From assembly GCA_963854835.1 (NCBI GenBank), contig OY978525.1, positions 106,064,417-106,128,416 of the forward strand: a DNA stretch of 64,000 bases, given 5' to 3'. The position numbers and the translations under genes were made by a program. Under the pieces are notes generated by a model. The model worked only from the letters and a program-made list of their open reading frames with translations, ran no database searches and was not told where the DNA came from. The DNA comes from Megamerina dolium (Eukaryota > Arthropoda > Insecta > Diptera > Megamerinidae). Of the stretch, positions 1 to 12,740 are shown in pieces. How positions within the stretch are numbered: the stretch's first letter is position 1; each line of letters starts with the position of its first letter.

Positions 1-264
1 ACATAAACTGGGAGAGCTTGGCTGGGAAATTTTGATGCATCCACCATATAGCCTGGACCTTGCACATTCACATTATCATTTACTTCGATCTCTGCAGAAC
101 TCTCTTCATGGTGTAAATTTAAATTCCGTAGAGGCCTACAAAACGCACTTGGATCAGTTTTTCGCTCCAAAAACTCGGAAGTTCTACACAGATGGACTAT
201 TAGCTTTACTCAAAAAATGGCAAAGGTTATCGATAAAAACGGCTCATATTTGGTTTATCCATAA
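1..264 (+). mobile_element. mariner transposase C-terminal relic
   Basis: From base 2 the + strand reads as the end of a mariner (DD34D) transposase. It has an HPPYSLDLAHSHYHLLRSLQ block, where the family normally has SPDLAPSDYHLFRSLQ, followed by the usual tail ending near KVIDKNGSYLVYP. The third catalytic Asp region is altered (APSD has become AHSH). A single-base frameshift near 218-226 is needed to reach the ancestral stop at 262-264. The element enters from outside the window and is dead. Confidence 0.75.
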
Positions 265-495
265 GTAATAAGGCTCGTTTCATATATAAGAAAAAAGCGT
301 TTTATTTTTGGTCAAATTTGTAACCGAATATATGTAATGAATATATGGCATAGAATTCTCGAATGCAAATACTCCAACTACTATATAACAATTTTGAGTG
401 ACAGTCAGGCGATAAGGTTAGGTTAGGTTATGTGGCTGCCCTGTCTCTCTCTCTGAGAGAACACACTTAGACCAGAAACGCCCATTATGATGTCA
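265..495. other. AT-rich spacer, no gene recognised
   Basis: This short spacer contains a GGTTAGGTTAGGTTA run near 416-430 and a CT-rich stretch near 442-455. No coding signal was seen. Confidence 0.4.
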
Positions 496-811
496 CTGAG
501 CTTCTCTTCCAATACTGTTGTGCGTGTTAAATTTGGACAGCATTAGAAGGGACCTACTTATATTAGCCGGTTCCGAACGGCGGAACTCTTGTGACATCAC
601 TTTAACTTAGTTTTGTCACTAAGCTCTTTTAAGAAGGATTTTTTGGCAATTTGTTACTGCCGGAAAAATTGCTAATTCTTACCGGCGGGTGGGTACCGTT
701 CGAAAGAAACATCTTTTCGATAATACATTTTGTTATGTTTCAGCCGGGAATTGAACCCACGACCTACAGATTAGAAGGCCAACGCACTAACCATTTTGCT
801 ACGGCACCCAC
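496..811 (-). mobile_element. tRNA-derived SINE, diverged copy A
   Basis: This sequence aligns by eye with three other copies in the window (13416-13778, 29699-30013, 52654-53016). On the minus strand it starts with a tRNA-like head (GTGGGTGCCGT..., with a box-B-like GGTTCAATTCCC) and continues through a shared 250-bp body. It is more diverged than the other copies. Its 3' end is unclear and no target-site duplication was found. Confidence 0.65.
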
Positions 812-1967
812 GTTAGGTGCTAAACTCTTCCCAGATTTAGTCCAAACTGGTTTAAAGGGATTTACAGAAAATTAACATATTAAGAGGAAAGGAATGTGAA
901 GAACTATACAACAGAGTTGCAGAGGTCAGCAATACGCCAGAAACGTGCGGTCTAATAAGTGCGTACAGAGCACGGATCATGAACAGTCACAGTAACTTTG
1001 CGCTTACATTTTTAGATATGATTTTTATATTAAAAATAGTTCTGATATGCAAGAAGGTACAATTTTTCAAAAATCATTTTGTCATATCTTCTTATAACTT
1101 TCCAAAAAAAAAAAATATTACATTTGTATATATTTTAATACTCCATTATTAAACTAATTTCATATATTTCTTTTCCATTCTGGAAATAAAAAACAAAACA
1201 ATCATGATCAAAAAAAGACTACCTAAAAAATGAATTAATTAATATGTCAAAAATGGCTGCTTAAAAATAACCACCCTCAAGAAATTTTACAATATTAACC
1301 ATAACAATTGCATAGTGATGATGATGACGGCACTACGACAACGCCAACGATGATAATATGGCGTTCACGTCACATTGGCATCAGTATAGTCATCATGTAA
1401 AAATGGAGGCAGTACTTACAGTTTAAATTTTCGTCGAGACAAAAAACTTTGTCGAGATAGTACGTTATTAAAGGCGACACAATGTATCCGGTTTCACTCT
1501 ATAAATGTTATACATAAATGTTACTTAACGGATCATGTGATTCAAGTAACAAAGAAAAATAAACCGCTAATTATACACATAGAATGATTGGTAGGTACTA
1601 CGCATATTATTTACTGCACATTGACAAATTCACGTAGGCAGGAACTATTAATTTAAGACAGGATACTACTACTTACCTACAAATGTATATAAAAAATAAT
1701 TGTCTATTTAATAAAGTGCGTCTAAAATCTAGAAGAAAATGGGGCGTATGGTGCCAATTTGCATTTAAAGTTTTAAATTACTCTCCAATGTGGCGACAAA
1801 ATGTTGCGGGATAATGTAATGTTCTTGAATTTAAAACAACATGTTGCAGTTCACGAATATTATTCTTATATACATATTTGGTCATCACAACTGATTTTGA
1901 ACGAATAAAGAATGCTTTGCGAGTCGTCCTTGTTCTTTCGTCAATTAGAAATTTCTTGTCTAGGCAT
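812..1967. other. AT-rich intergenic DNA, no gene recognised
   Basis: Only short, unrecognisable open frames are present. A short GATGATGATGA tract lies near 1316. No conserved coding or RNA signal was seen. Confidence 0.4.
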
Positions 1968-2105
1968 GACAAGAGTTGTAGCGTTTGATTTTCGGTTTTC
2001 GAGAGAGGGCTTGACTTCTCAATTGCTTATTGAGTCCAAAGTATGCTATTTTGTATGATCTCTCGGCTGATTTCATATATTTGTGCTTCTTCCAAGATAC
2101 ACTAA
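1968..2105 (-). mobile_element. Small RTE-like retrotransposon fragment
   Basis: The block around 1975-2050 (TTTTCGGTTTTCGAGAGAGG and the following bases) matches 24080-24150. On the minus strand it gives part of a CFGL..QLRS..LSR-type segment seen more completely in the copy at 58009-58819. It is a short remnant whose boundaries are approximate. Confidence 0.45.
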
Positions 2106-3129
2106 GTCCTTTACGAGAAGATTTATTCCACGGTAGTTAAAGCAAATTGTGGAATGTGCTGCTTTATGCATGAGGCAGAGAACAATGAGACTCTAGTCAT
2201 TGGACATGCTTCTATTCTGTGTGAGCTGCCCATTGACTCTGGTATTAAATAACTAGATAGACAGGCAACCTGCAGCTTCAGCTTCATATGGGCAATTTTC
2301 TCCATTAGCGGAATTGTTCCCAGCGTCGCCATGCAGTTCCTTGCTGAAATGTTGCCACCACAGACCATAGGATATACCTAGCGTTATAGTATTGTATGTA
2401 TTTTGATTCATGATGATCATTTTATATATGTACCCAAGCGAAGGAGACATTACAAATTCATATATCATCTAGGCACACACGTTTGCACAGGCGTTTGCAA
2501 AATTCCTGCCAAGGCATATACATATGTACGACCATCTATGACATAAACATATGCATATATGTTATAAGTATTAATGCACTACATTTTCGCGCGTACTTGT
2601 ATATATGTATATATACAATTATTTGTATCTGAATCATTTCTGAAAATCCATTTGGTGTTGCAATTGCATGAGCTATTTTCCGTTTCTTTTTATGGCAGCG
2701 TGGATTATTGTATTGCTGTATGTTGTATTACTTAAGATTATGTACACGTAAGATATTCATTCATATAAATAATAATAATAAAGGGTGTTTCAAAAATAGG
2801 TTTCGTTTAAAATTGATTAAATGATTTTGTAGAGAAAGCATCTCTTTTTATTAAATTTGTTTTCCTGCGATCACGGGTAATCGGGACATAAATGTATTTA
2901 AAATCAAAGATAAATGCCCTTTCTGGATATATTGACTAAAAAGGTGAGATATTTTTACACTTTTGTTATATTTAAGATTTTTATTGATATACCAAGTAAG
3001 TATGTATAGAATGCAATGATTGAAATCCCGATGTAAGCCTTTCAATGGACATCTCGATTAACTCTATTTTTGATTTAAATATCTTAAATTTGGTTGGTTG
3101 GTTTGGCTGCAGCCTGGAAGACAAGAACC
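2106..3129. other. Intergenic DNA, possible degenerate transposon coding
   Basis: A minus-strand open stretch at 2123-2368 has a protein-like composition, but I could not assign it to a family. The remainder is AT-rich DNA with TATG/CATATG runs. No host gene was recognised. Confidence 0.3.
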
Positions 3130-4200
3130 CAGACTCAATTATCCCAAAAGGCGTCATTTTGATACAACACTCGTGTGACCACTGATTAGTGGTTTATTCC
3201 AAACACCTTGATTTATTAATAAACCTACTAATATCATCCATTTTTGTTTCAGCAAATTCATTGAGGTCGTCCATTTCGAAATTTCCTAACGTTCTATGAC
3301 GCAGAGCATCCAGACTTGGGTACTCGCATAGAAAATGGAAACCGTTTTCTTGGACCCTTTCTGATCGTAGTTTCGGCATCTGTCATTGTGGGGCCATACC
3401 ATCCTTTCGAAGTGGTCCCCCATCGACCAGTGGCCGGTTATTGTTGAAGTGATTCTGAAAATGTATGTTCTTGGCTTCCTTATCAATTGAATTGTTCTTG
3501 ACTTATCGTATTTAAGCCAAATTAGCTTGCTTATTTTGCAGGTACCATTTTGTCTAAAGTGGTATCTGCCTGCTTTTGAAACTTAAGGTGGAACTCTCTT
3601 TTAACGGCGCTGAAGGCGTATCCGACAGCTACCGACACGGATTCGCTGAGAGATGACCCCCATCTTGCCAATTCATCTGCCTTCTCATTCCCCTCTATGT
3701 TTCTAAGGCCAGATACCCAGATGAGAGTGATGTCCATTTTGCGCTTTAGTGAGTTTAGCTCCTCCTTGTATTGTCTTATGATTTCTGAATTAGTTGCTGG
3801 TGAATTAAGTGCTAAAAGAGCTGCTTGACTATCTGACAATATATATGCCTTCGATGTTTGATATGGATGACTACTAAGTATCCTACGTGCTTCCCGTATT
3901 CCAAGAACTTTTGCTTGAAAGATGCCGGCGTAGCCTCCCAGACGAAAGGATCTGGATACATTGAGATCTGTGAAATATACTCCCCCTCCTACATCGCAAT
4001 CCATCTTGGATCCATCGATATATAGCTTAATGGTACCCTCTTTGGCCGCACGGTCCAGGTCCCAGTCGTTTCGAGTGGGAAACTTCACTTCAAATTTCTT
4101 CCTGAAGTCTAGCACTGAAGTGATGTAGTCCGATTTGCCGTACTGCTTTCGGCTTTGATGTATTTTACTGTATCCAAACTGTCTCGCCAAAGCTATGATT
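3130..4200 (-). mobile_element. 3' end of an RNase H-bearing non-LTR retrotransposon
   Basis: The minus strand from about 4200 to 3531 reads as an RNase H domain: YIDGSK (first Asp), an LGIREA-type Glu motif, LSDSQAAL (third acidic residue), then EGNEKADELAR (last Asp). The usual WVPGH is WVSGL here, so a catalytic His is lost. After a stop at 3531 and frame changes, a typical tail follows (FLCEYPSLDALRHRTLG, then DDISRFINK), ending near 3194. This arrangement is known from I/LOA/R1-clade LINEs. The copy is 5'-truncated at about 4200 and inactive. Confidence 0.75.
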
Positions 4201-7200
4201 CAACGAAATGTTTTGACACTTAAATATAAAATTATAAATTATAAATATTTCAAAAAGCGTCATATATAAACGAAATGAAATATTAAATATTTCGTTATTA
4301 GTGAATCATTAGTAAATCCTTATTAGTGAATTTTTAATTTTTCTAGTCGGTATGGAAGTACATATAAACACTTCGCTCCTTTGAAAATCAGCTGTTTCTT
4401 CAAAAACGTTATACTAAGTACTACTGCCAAAATGCTTCATCGAAATTTATTTCCTAAAATGTTTTTATAACAAAAATGTGTACTTTTAAACCACACCAAA
4501 TAATTCGAAAAGATAATTTAGGTAAGACGTCATGTTACACCCTTTGATTTTAACAAAGAATGTTTGTGACGAGTATAGCACCACTGGTTCAGATAGGAAA
4601 CAGAAAGCAAGATATATGTTTTTTTATTCACAGACATATGTACATATGTTCTAAGGTATAAAAAACGTAAATACAATTAAAATGAAATATTACATTGTAA
4701 CTCTCTATACCGATTATACCATAAAAGTTTACAAGATTATGAATCTACAAGTTGTCTTTAAAAACACTGGCAATTATATATACAGTACGTATGTAAATTA
4801 TGAAAATTATGAAAATTTAATACAGTTTTATTAAACATAAATCGTATTAATTATCATCGCGTGACAAGACTGAATTAGGTGACCGTTTGTTCATCCATCA
4901 TGAGACAATCACTTAGGTACATTACACAATTAAATCATTTAATTATGTATATTTAATTGAAAAAATCATCATCAATTTCTTTTTACGCACGCACTTGTAA
5001 TATGTAGTGCTGATAATTAGATGATGAATTTATAAATCACTTCTTCTATTCTGAAATATCTAATTCGATCAAATGTATGATGCTCTCATCGAAATATGAT
5101 ACACTTACACTATTCAAATGGACATGAACATTATATAGGTATTAAAGAAAAAAAAATTACTTCTTGTTTGAATAAAAATATTAAAATATTTAATATATTT
5201 CAAATAAACGTAAAATTAAAGAAAGTTGACTGACTAGGTGGTTTTTGATACATTAATGTTATCTAGATACATGTTTCAGCAACACGAGAGCAAACGAAAA
5301 TGAAAGTTAACTTAGCAACATGTCTATACAAGACATTACTGATTATTATTGGTGAGTTTGTGTGGTTGCTTATCCTTTGTGGGGTGATTATTTTGTTGTT
5401 GGTGTTGATGATGATGATGATGATGATGTTTTAACTGCTGTTTGCTCCTACTGTTGTTTTGGATGTTGCTTAGACCGGGTCGTGTACCAATACAATGGAA
5501 AAATTACCTCCCCTAGTGTGAAAGCTTATTTTGAGAGAATTTTAGGGTCATAAAAGTTTTCGTCCTTGGCGAATCCTAAAAATATCCAAAATAGAGTTTT
5601 ATTCATAACTCTTTTATTTATTATTCGATTCCAAAGTGTGATATATCGTTGAAAAGATCATTTTGAGTGCTGTATATCTTTCTATGGACCATTTGCCATA
5701 TAAAAAAATACCTGGCTTACTAAAATGTTTAATTTTATGAAGAGTAAAATTGTATTTAATGGGGTCGAAGTTAAATTATTTGAAATTAGTCGCTTAAGGA
5801 GGCAATCTATGGTCATAGGTTCTAAGAAAGATATGCAGTACTCAAAATTGATCTTTCCAACGATATATTATATTTTAAAATGGGGCAATAAAAATAAGAG
5901 TTATGAAGAAAACTCAAAATGATGACTCCAAAATTCTCTCACAGTAAGCTTTCAAACTATGTGGGTAATTGCAAACTTATTTTTGTGACCCAATCTAATG
6001 TTGCTGTTGTTAAATCTTCCTACTGTGGTTGCCAATGTTGCTGTTGATATTGTCGGACATTGTTACATTTTGCAAAGGATGTGTTCTACGTATAAAACAC
6101 GATGCTTAACCATCGAAGTTCACAGAAGTAATCAGTTATTACCACAAGCAACAAGTGCTCGAACAACAACAAGAATAATAAATCGCATAACGCAAAATAA
6201 CATTCAACTTTCGCGCTTGAAAGTTTTAAATTCAGTAACGTTCATTTCTTTTCTTACCATTTCTAACATACGGGTGACTCACATTTGAAACGGTAAATTA
6301 ACGACGTGTTAAAATGTTTGAATGATTGATTTAATTTACTTTTAGAGTTTTTAGAACTTTTTATTCAGCGAAAAAAATAAAAATATATATAAACAAAAAA
6401 AAAAAATTATAATAATAAAACAAAGAACTGGATTTGTTAAGTGAAAGTTATATTGGAATAAGGATTGACATTGTCTTGATTGTGTGCAGCTGTAAATAAC
6501 AGTAAGTTTATGAGTTTATGTTTATTATTGTGGGTTTAGTGTAAATAACAGCGGACTTTTTTTGAAAAATGTAGTGATAATATTTTATTTTTATTTAGCA
6601 TAAAATCTATTTTCATGAAAAAAGTTTTTCTTCGAATGTAAAGTTTACAAAATACAAAGATAAGTAGGTGTAAATGTTTATTCATCAAATGTTCCCATTT
6701 AAAATGAAACATTTTAGCTAGCAACAAATGTATATAATTCACATGTTTGTATGCATTTTGAGTAAGTACCTTCAACATTTTTCAAATAATATTTCATGAG
6801 AGATTTATCATAGACAACGAAATAAGCTTAAAGGCTTATAACATGTTTACAAAATCATCATATCATCGTATATACATCATTTTGTAATACATACTGTATA
6901 CTGATATATAATAATAATATATATTGCACGAGTTGACAAATAGACAAAAATTATTTAGCATTATTTTTATTATTTTGACGAAATTGTGGTACATTGAGCA
7001 ATTGTGGTACAAGAGTGCAGACACTATTTAAAATCTGAACGATTGGACAAATATCATGTCCACACGGACAAGCAATGATACTGCTCTAGGGATTTTATAC
7101 AAAAATTTAGCCGACATCTGGTTCGTCATCTGTCATAGTTTTGCAAGAAATGGGAAAGGCTAATGTATTTTTGAATGTAGCTCCCATACACACCCGCGGA

Positions 7201-7251
7201 ATGTTATTATATTTTAAATTGCTTAGTCCATCATATGGACTGCCGTATTTA
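4201..7251. other. AT-rich intergenic DNA with microsatellites
   Basis: I see no conserved gene. A (GAT)n run at about 5405-5428 creates an Asp-rich false frame, and the remaining open frames are short and compositionally random. Poly-A and AT tracts are frequent. Confidence 0.4.
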
Positions 7252-8452
7252 TAGGGTGGCCCATCTAAACTTGGCTTGCTTTGATTTCGAGATATATAAT
7301 GACATTCATAAGTTTCCAGAATTTTATTTTTATGTTTGACATTTACATTCATCAACATCAACTGGTCATCGTTCTTAGGAACTTGACATTTTTGCCACTT
7401 TTCTCAGGAGAATTTTGCATAAACACCTCGGTATGAAGGCCTACAAAGGTCAATATGTCCAAGAAATTAAGCCTCATCACCATTCGATGCGTTTTGGGTT
7501 CGTTCAATGGGCTGAAGATCGGTTCGCCAAAAAGAGCATTTTTTCCGTAAAATCAACTGAATATTTCTCGCACTTCTCTGAGAAGAATTTTGCATTAAAA
7601 TTTCGGTATAAAGGATTTCAAATTCAGCAAGTCCAAGAAATGAAGCCTCATCACCATTCGATGGGTTTTGGGTTCGTTCAATGGGCTGAAGATCGTTTGG
7701 CTAAAGCAAAGTTTAGCATTTTTACCGAAAAATCAACTGACGTCAAAACTGAATATTTCTCACACTTCTCTGAGGAGAATTTTGCATTACGGCCTCAGTA
7801 TGAAGGATTACAAAATTCAACTTGTCCAAGAAATGAAGCCTCATCACCATTCGATGCGTTTTCGGTTCACCTAATGTGCTGAAGATCGTTTGACTGATGA
7901 TGAGCATTTTTAGCATAATTTCGTGTTTCCCGATGAAGCTTATTTCAACCGTGTGTGGTTTTAGACCTGGTGGCATCAATAGCTTACAAGTAGCCGCCGT
8001 TACCATCAATGGTGAGCCAAACGAATTTTTGTTTCCAAAAATTTAACAATATGACAACGAACGACTTTTGGTTTCAACCTGACGGGGCCACATGCCTCAC
8101 AGTGAATGTAACCATCGATCTTTTGCGCACTGTCTTTGAAAATTGTATAATCAGCCTCAATGCTGGTGACAATTGGCTGCCTTTCGGTGCGGCTCTGTTA
8201 AGGATAAGTTTTACGCTAACCATACAAAGACGACTGAGGCCTTGAGACACAAAATCTAAATTGCCATTCATGAGATTGAAGCCCATATAATCGAAAATGT
8301 ACTGAAAAATTGGGTTGATCAAATGAGGAAGTGTAAATCCAGTCGTGGCATTTATTAAAATGATTCTGTGTTTCATTCTACTAAACTCATAACAGAAAAA
8401 ATATTTATTAGTTTTTTTTTTACAGCTTACGAACTTTAAATAGCCCACCCTG
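7252..8452 (+). mobile_element. Tc1/mariner-like element (family A), dead, with internal triplication
   Basis: The ends form imperfect terminal inverted repeats: left AGGGTGGCCCATCTAA, right (reverse complement) AGGGTGGGCTATTTAA, each next to a TA dinucleotide. The + strand encodes fragments of a DDE transposase: KPHHHSMRFGFVQWAED near 7465-7530, FPDEAYF near 7930, and WFQPDGATCLTVNVTIDLLR around 8070-8130, where the family has QQDGATCHTAN. The segment 7405-7880 holds three tandem degenerate copies of the HTH-to-catalytic linker, 174 and 193 bp apart. Stops and frameshifts are abundant. The same family occurs at 19968-21187 and 57930-59345. Confidence 0.75.
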
Positions 8453-9047
8453 TAGTATGTAGATTAATATTGGTCGTAGGTAATAATCATATATGTATAT
8501 CATATGCTAAATCGCTGCTGTGATATGTATAATTATATCATCACACATATTTCCCTTAAAAATGATTATCAATATTTTAGCACTTCCAAATTGGTTGAGA
8601 AACTATTTTATATGCCTCCCTTGAAAAATGACTGCTTAATCAATTTTGCTATAAGTTGTTTAGAAGTGGTTGTGTGACGTCCATGTTAAGTGCTCAGGTC
8701 CCATTTCAGTGGCTAAATATTAAATTCAAAATATTGATGTACTGTTTACCATATATCCCCTAGGCAAAATAACTATGTACTTTAACCAATCGTGTTTTGC
8801 TGAAATATGATTACAAGATAATTACCCGTGGAGCAAAGCATATTTTTGTGACTACAAAACCAAGTAGTCATACTAAGCTATTTTTTGTTCATACCGTTGT
8901 TCGATTAATAAACTTAGACATTCCGTTTTTCTTAATAAGCGTGTTTTATTCGACACTCGTACTTAGCTAGTACCGATAAATACTAAAAACTATAGGCACT
9001 AAAAATCCCAGCATACTCACTCAGTTCAGTGCTGTAAATTTCTTTCA
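8453..9047. other. AT-rich intergenic DNA, nothing recognised
   Basis: No coding, RNA or clear repeat signal was identified here. Confidence 0.4.
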
Positions 9048-9246
9048 TTTTTTTCTACTGTACAGAGATGTTACTTATCGATATCTATTTATTTAAACGT
9101 CAAAAATGTTATAATTACGAAAGAAACGAAAAAAGGAAGAATATTGCAACAACAAATTGTTTCACTATTTTTCATATAATCAGAATTTTTTATACAATAT
9201 TTGAAATTTATATTAAAATAAAAATCATATCAACTCTGTTTAGGAA
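9048..9246. repeat. Dispersed repeat, copy 1 (pair with 41394-41588)
   Basis: This segment shares its ends and much of its interior with 41394-41588. Both start TTTTTTTCTACTGTACAGAG and finish ATCAACTCTGTTTAGGAA, and both have ATTTAAA(C/T)GTCAAAAAT inside. The ends contain a short inverted CAGAG(A/T)TG motif. No protein could be assigned, so it may be a small non-autonomous DNA element. Confidence 0.6.
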
Positions 9247-10353
9247 ATTGAGCATCTATGTCGTTTCAATAGCACAAAGATAGCGAGTTGTCGAATTAAA
9301 CATGGCTAATGATAGATCTAGATTGTATATATGCTGCTTTGATTGGATATGAAGAGCAATACTTGCTCATCCCTGCTCAGCATATTCCTTTAGGACGCTG
9401 TTGTGAATTGATTTTTCTTGGAATCGCGCTGAGTAGGTAGGTGTTTGTATGGTACATTCATGAAAAGCTATCGTCTAAATTTAAACAAATTCATCCGTCT
9501 AATTTTATATAAAGAATTCTATTTATAATAAATTTGATTTTCTCTTTAAAAGCTACAGAGATGGCAAAAATTTGGAATAATTTAATTTGAAAATAATCAC
9601 TTGTGTATAACAAATCAAAAAAATGAATACCACTGAGGATAATGATGGAAATATGGTGTGGCATTTATAATTTATATAATAAATATGATCAAATTGTAGA
9701 ATAAAAAAAAAAAAATGATGTACTTACCTACGCATTCACCATGTTTAAATAGATTTTCAACAAAAAATACAAAATTATCTACAATATTATGATAATAACT
9801 ATAAGAGTACATGACATATACAAGCAGTTACATTAACATTGTGAATGGTGTTACAATGCCTATTATCTATTATAATAATAACTAACTGTAAGTGTGCGTG
9901 ACATATACGACGTGGATGGTGGTGTGACTATGCAACCATCAGTCAAACTCACGTGCATCAACGGCATTAATAAATCATATGCTATACTTTCACCTAATGC
10001 AAATAGTGTAATATATCAAATGTTTCTTTGATGAATTGTTGTACAAAAAAAAAATACAAAAACTCTAAAAGAACATTTTTTACCATAGTTACAATAATTG
10101 ATCAAACTTAAAATGCGAAGATATTTTCCATATGCCTAATAATAGCGAAAAGTGCAAAAAGTCAAACAACAACAAACAATCAAAAATATATAAAGAAAGA
10201 AAAAATATAAGAAAATATTGTACTCTTTGACATTTTTTCAATATTACAACCCATTGAAACACTGCTGACAATTTTATTTCGGGACACTATATACAATATA
10301 TTTCAATTTTAATAAGAAAAAATCTCCTTACAGTCGGCTGGGGCCGACCAAAC
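9247..10353. other. AT-rich intergenic DNA, nothing recognised
   Basis: Poly-A and AT-rich runs are present. No conserved gene or recognisable repeat was identified. Confidence 0.35.
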
Positions 10354-11684
10354 TATACCCTGCATATGTAGATTTATATATAAAAAGTTTACTCGAATAT
10401 CCAACTTTTCTTTTATTTCCACTTTTCGAGAAACAATTTTTGCATATACTACTAATTTACACCCGAAATATGGTTGACTTTGACGAAGTAAAAGGATTTT
10501 AAGATAATTCCGAGGCTTAGTATGGGAGCTATATAAAAAGTGGGCGTGGCTTACCACTTTCTAGTAAATCCAATTAATTTTTCCACACCATAAATTTGGT
10601 GCCCTACGTTGAATAGTTTCTAAGTTATGGTGGTTAACATTTTTGTTTAATTTCCTCAACTTTGTATGGGAGCCCCAATAAGAAGTGGGCGTGGTACGCT
10701 GATTTTTTGCCAGATTATTTCCGACTACCATATTAACCTAAGTGTTAATTATGATTGTTCTAGACAGAAGGATGCAGAAGTTACAGCTGTTTCAATTTAA
10801 AATTTGTATGGGGGCTACGATAAACAGTTGGCGTGGTGCGCCCATTTCCTGTAAGTTTAATTGCTTGTACAATACTAATCCATACCTTAAATCTCGTTGT
10901 CCTAGGCTAAATGGTTTGTAAGCTATGGAGCTTACAATTTTAGTTTAATTCCCTCGACTTTGTATGGGAGACCCATGAAGGAGTAGGCCTGGCACACTGA
11001 TTTTCTGCCAGATTATTTCCGAATACGATATTAATTTAAGTGTCAATTATAGTTATTCTAGACACAAGATTGCCGAAGTTACAGCTGTTTCAATTTAAAA
11101 GAAGTACATACACTTTGTATGAGAGCTACGCTAAAAAGTAGGCGTGGCTCAACCACTTTTGGCGAGGTTATATAGTAGTATAATATAAGTCTATGTGCCA
11201 AATATTGTTGTCCCAAGTGGTATATTATGTGAGTTATAGCAAGTTAAAGATTTTGAAAATTTCGAGGTTAGTCGCTTTGAATGCTTGGTGTGGGCGTGGT
11301 TATTGACCGATCATGCCCAATATCAATCCCCTCCGTACCCTTGGATCATAGGTTACTTGTGCCAAATTTCATCGAAATAGCTCAATATTTACTCAAGTTA
11401 TCGTGCGAACCAGCCAGGTGACAGACAGACGGACGGACGGACGGACGGACATCGTTAAATCGAAAATTTAATCGACGCTGATCACGAATATATATCTATG
11501 TCTATATCTCCGGAGATTCCTTCACGGACGGACGGACGGACGGACGGACATCGTTAAATCGAAAATTTAATCGACGCTGATCACGAATATATATCTATGT
11601 TTATATCTCCGGAGATTCCTTCAAGTGGACACAAACATCTGACCGAAATGAATATACCATGCATATTGCATTATGCAGGGTATA
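10354..11684. repeat. 1.3-kb dispersed repeat with GGGCGTGG modules and tandem duplication
   Basis: The block is bounded by an inverted 12-bp word, TATACCCTGCAT at 10354-10365 and ATGCAGGGTATA at 11673-11684. Inside are several related modules, each built on TTTGTATGGGAGC followed by a (G)GGCGTGG-like core and a TTACAGCTGTTTCAATTTAAAA block. They repeat at roughly 300-bp spacing. Near the right end a unit (GGAC)n-ACATCGTTAAATCG...GGAGATTCCTTC is tandemly duplicated with a 99-bp period (11449 and 11548); I saw one base difference. There is no plausible protein. Similar non-coding repeats are widespread in flies, so the class is probably known. Confidence 0.65.
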
Positions 11685-12193
11685 AAAATGCAGATTAGTT
11701 CAGGTCAGCCTTTTCTTAATTCCCTTTTTAATTAATCTAACCTTTATTACTCTGTTCCTTTTTTTTTTTGTGACTTCATTAAATGGTATACATATTGTAT
11801 CTCATACAAGTAACGCATACTTAATTTAATTGCTATTTGTAAGCTGTGTACTTTCCCTTCTCTTATATGAAAACATACGAAATTTTACCCAAATAAAAAC
11901 AAATTAAATAGACACTTTATTATTACTTAGTAAGCTAGTTACATACAAGTATTAATTAACTGTTGGTAGGTGTTACAACAGTTGAATTTTTGTGCAAGTT
12001 TATTTGAATAATTTCGCATGGTTTATTTCTACAAATTGTACCAAATAAAAAAATTATGCACTGCAAATTGAATTGGAATGGCAAAATTTCTATCACTTGT
12101 TACGTGAAATATTCGTATATTTCTAAATAATATTTGTGTACAATTTCAACATTGATTATTGGTTGTTTAAACTTCAATCCTAATATTGTAAGT
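11685..12193. other. AT-rich intergenic DNA, nothing recognised
   Basis: No coding or repeat signature was identified in this stretch. Confidence 0.35.
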
Positions 12194-12614
12194 TAGGGAC
12201 GACAACGATTAATTAAAATAATCGATAATTTTCATTCAATTTATGATTTAATTGTATCGTAATTGTAATTAATCGAGTAATAGTAAAATAATCGTAAGGA
12301 CATTTTGAAACTTAATAAATTCTATCGTAACATTGCAACACGACGACAAAATGGCGTCTGCAGCAAAAGTTGTGATAATGTCTGTGCTCGGCATGAACTG
12401 AACGCGGAGATGACAACATCAAAATTTCATCCAAAAGCATTTCTCGAAAAAAAAACGATAACTTTCATTAAGCATTTCACAAATTCATTAATTTTTAGTA
12501 CATACTTTGAGCGAAAAAAATCAAAACAAGCTAAATGAAATTATTTCACGGTTGCTATTGCTTATGTATCATTTTGATGCATGTCAAAATAGAAATATTG
12601 CGTTGGCAACTAAG

Positions 12615-12740
12615 TCATTGATCATCAGCAAGCTCATCTGGTCGCCCTAATCGTGGGTCACCTTTGAGTGAAAGATTGCCAGAACGCAAATTGTCCAACC
12701 ACCGTACACATCACGTAACTTTTTAGTAGCATGCGCCGCG
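12615..12740 (-). mobile_element. mariner transposase N-terminal fragment
   Basis: The minus strand reads RWLDNLRSGNLSLKGDPRLG followed by RPDELADDQ. This is the usual mariner signature between the two helix-turn-helix motifs (family form: WF.KFRSG.FSL.D.PR.GRP..L). A stop follows DDQ and there is no catalytic domain. It is a short dead fragment. Confidence 0.6.

Noticed and set aside
730..811. A tRNA gene on the minus strand
   Set aside because: Box A and box B are present, but the sequence does not fold into a convincing anticodon arm and it recurs with an attached body in other copies. It is the head of a SINE.
5362..5553. Open frame with an Asp run
   Set aside because: The acidic run is a translated (GAT)n microsatellite, and there is no conserved sequence around it.
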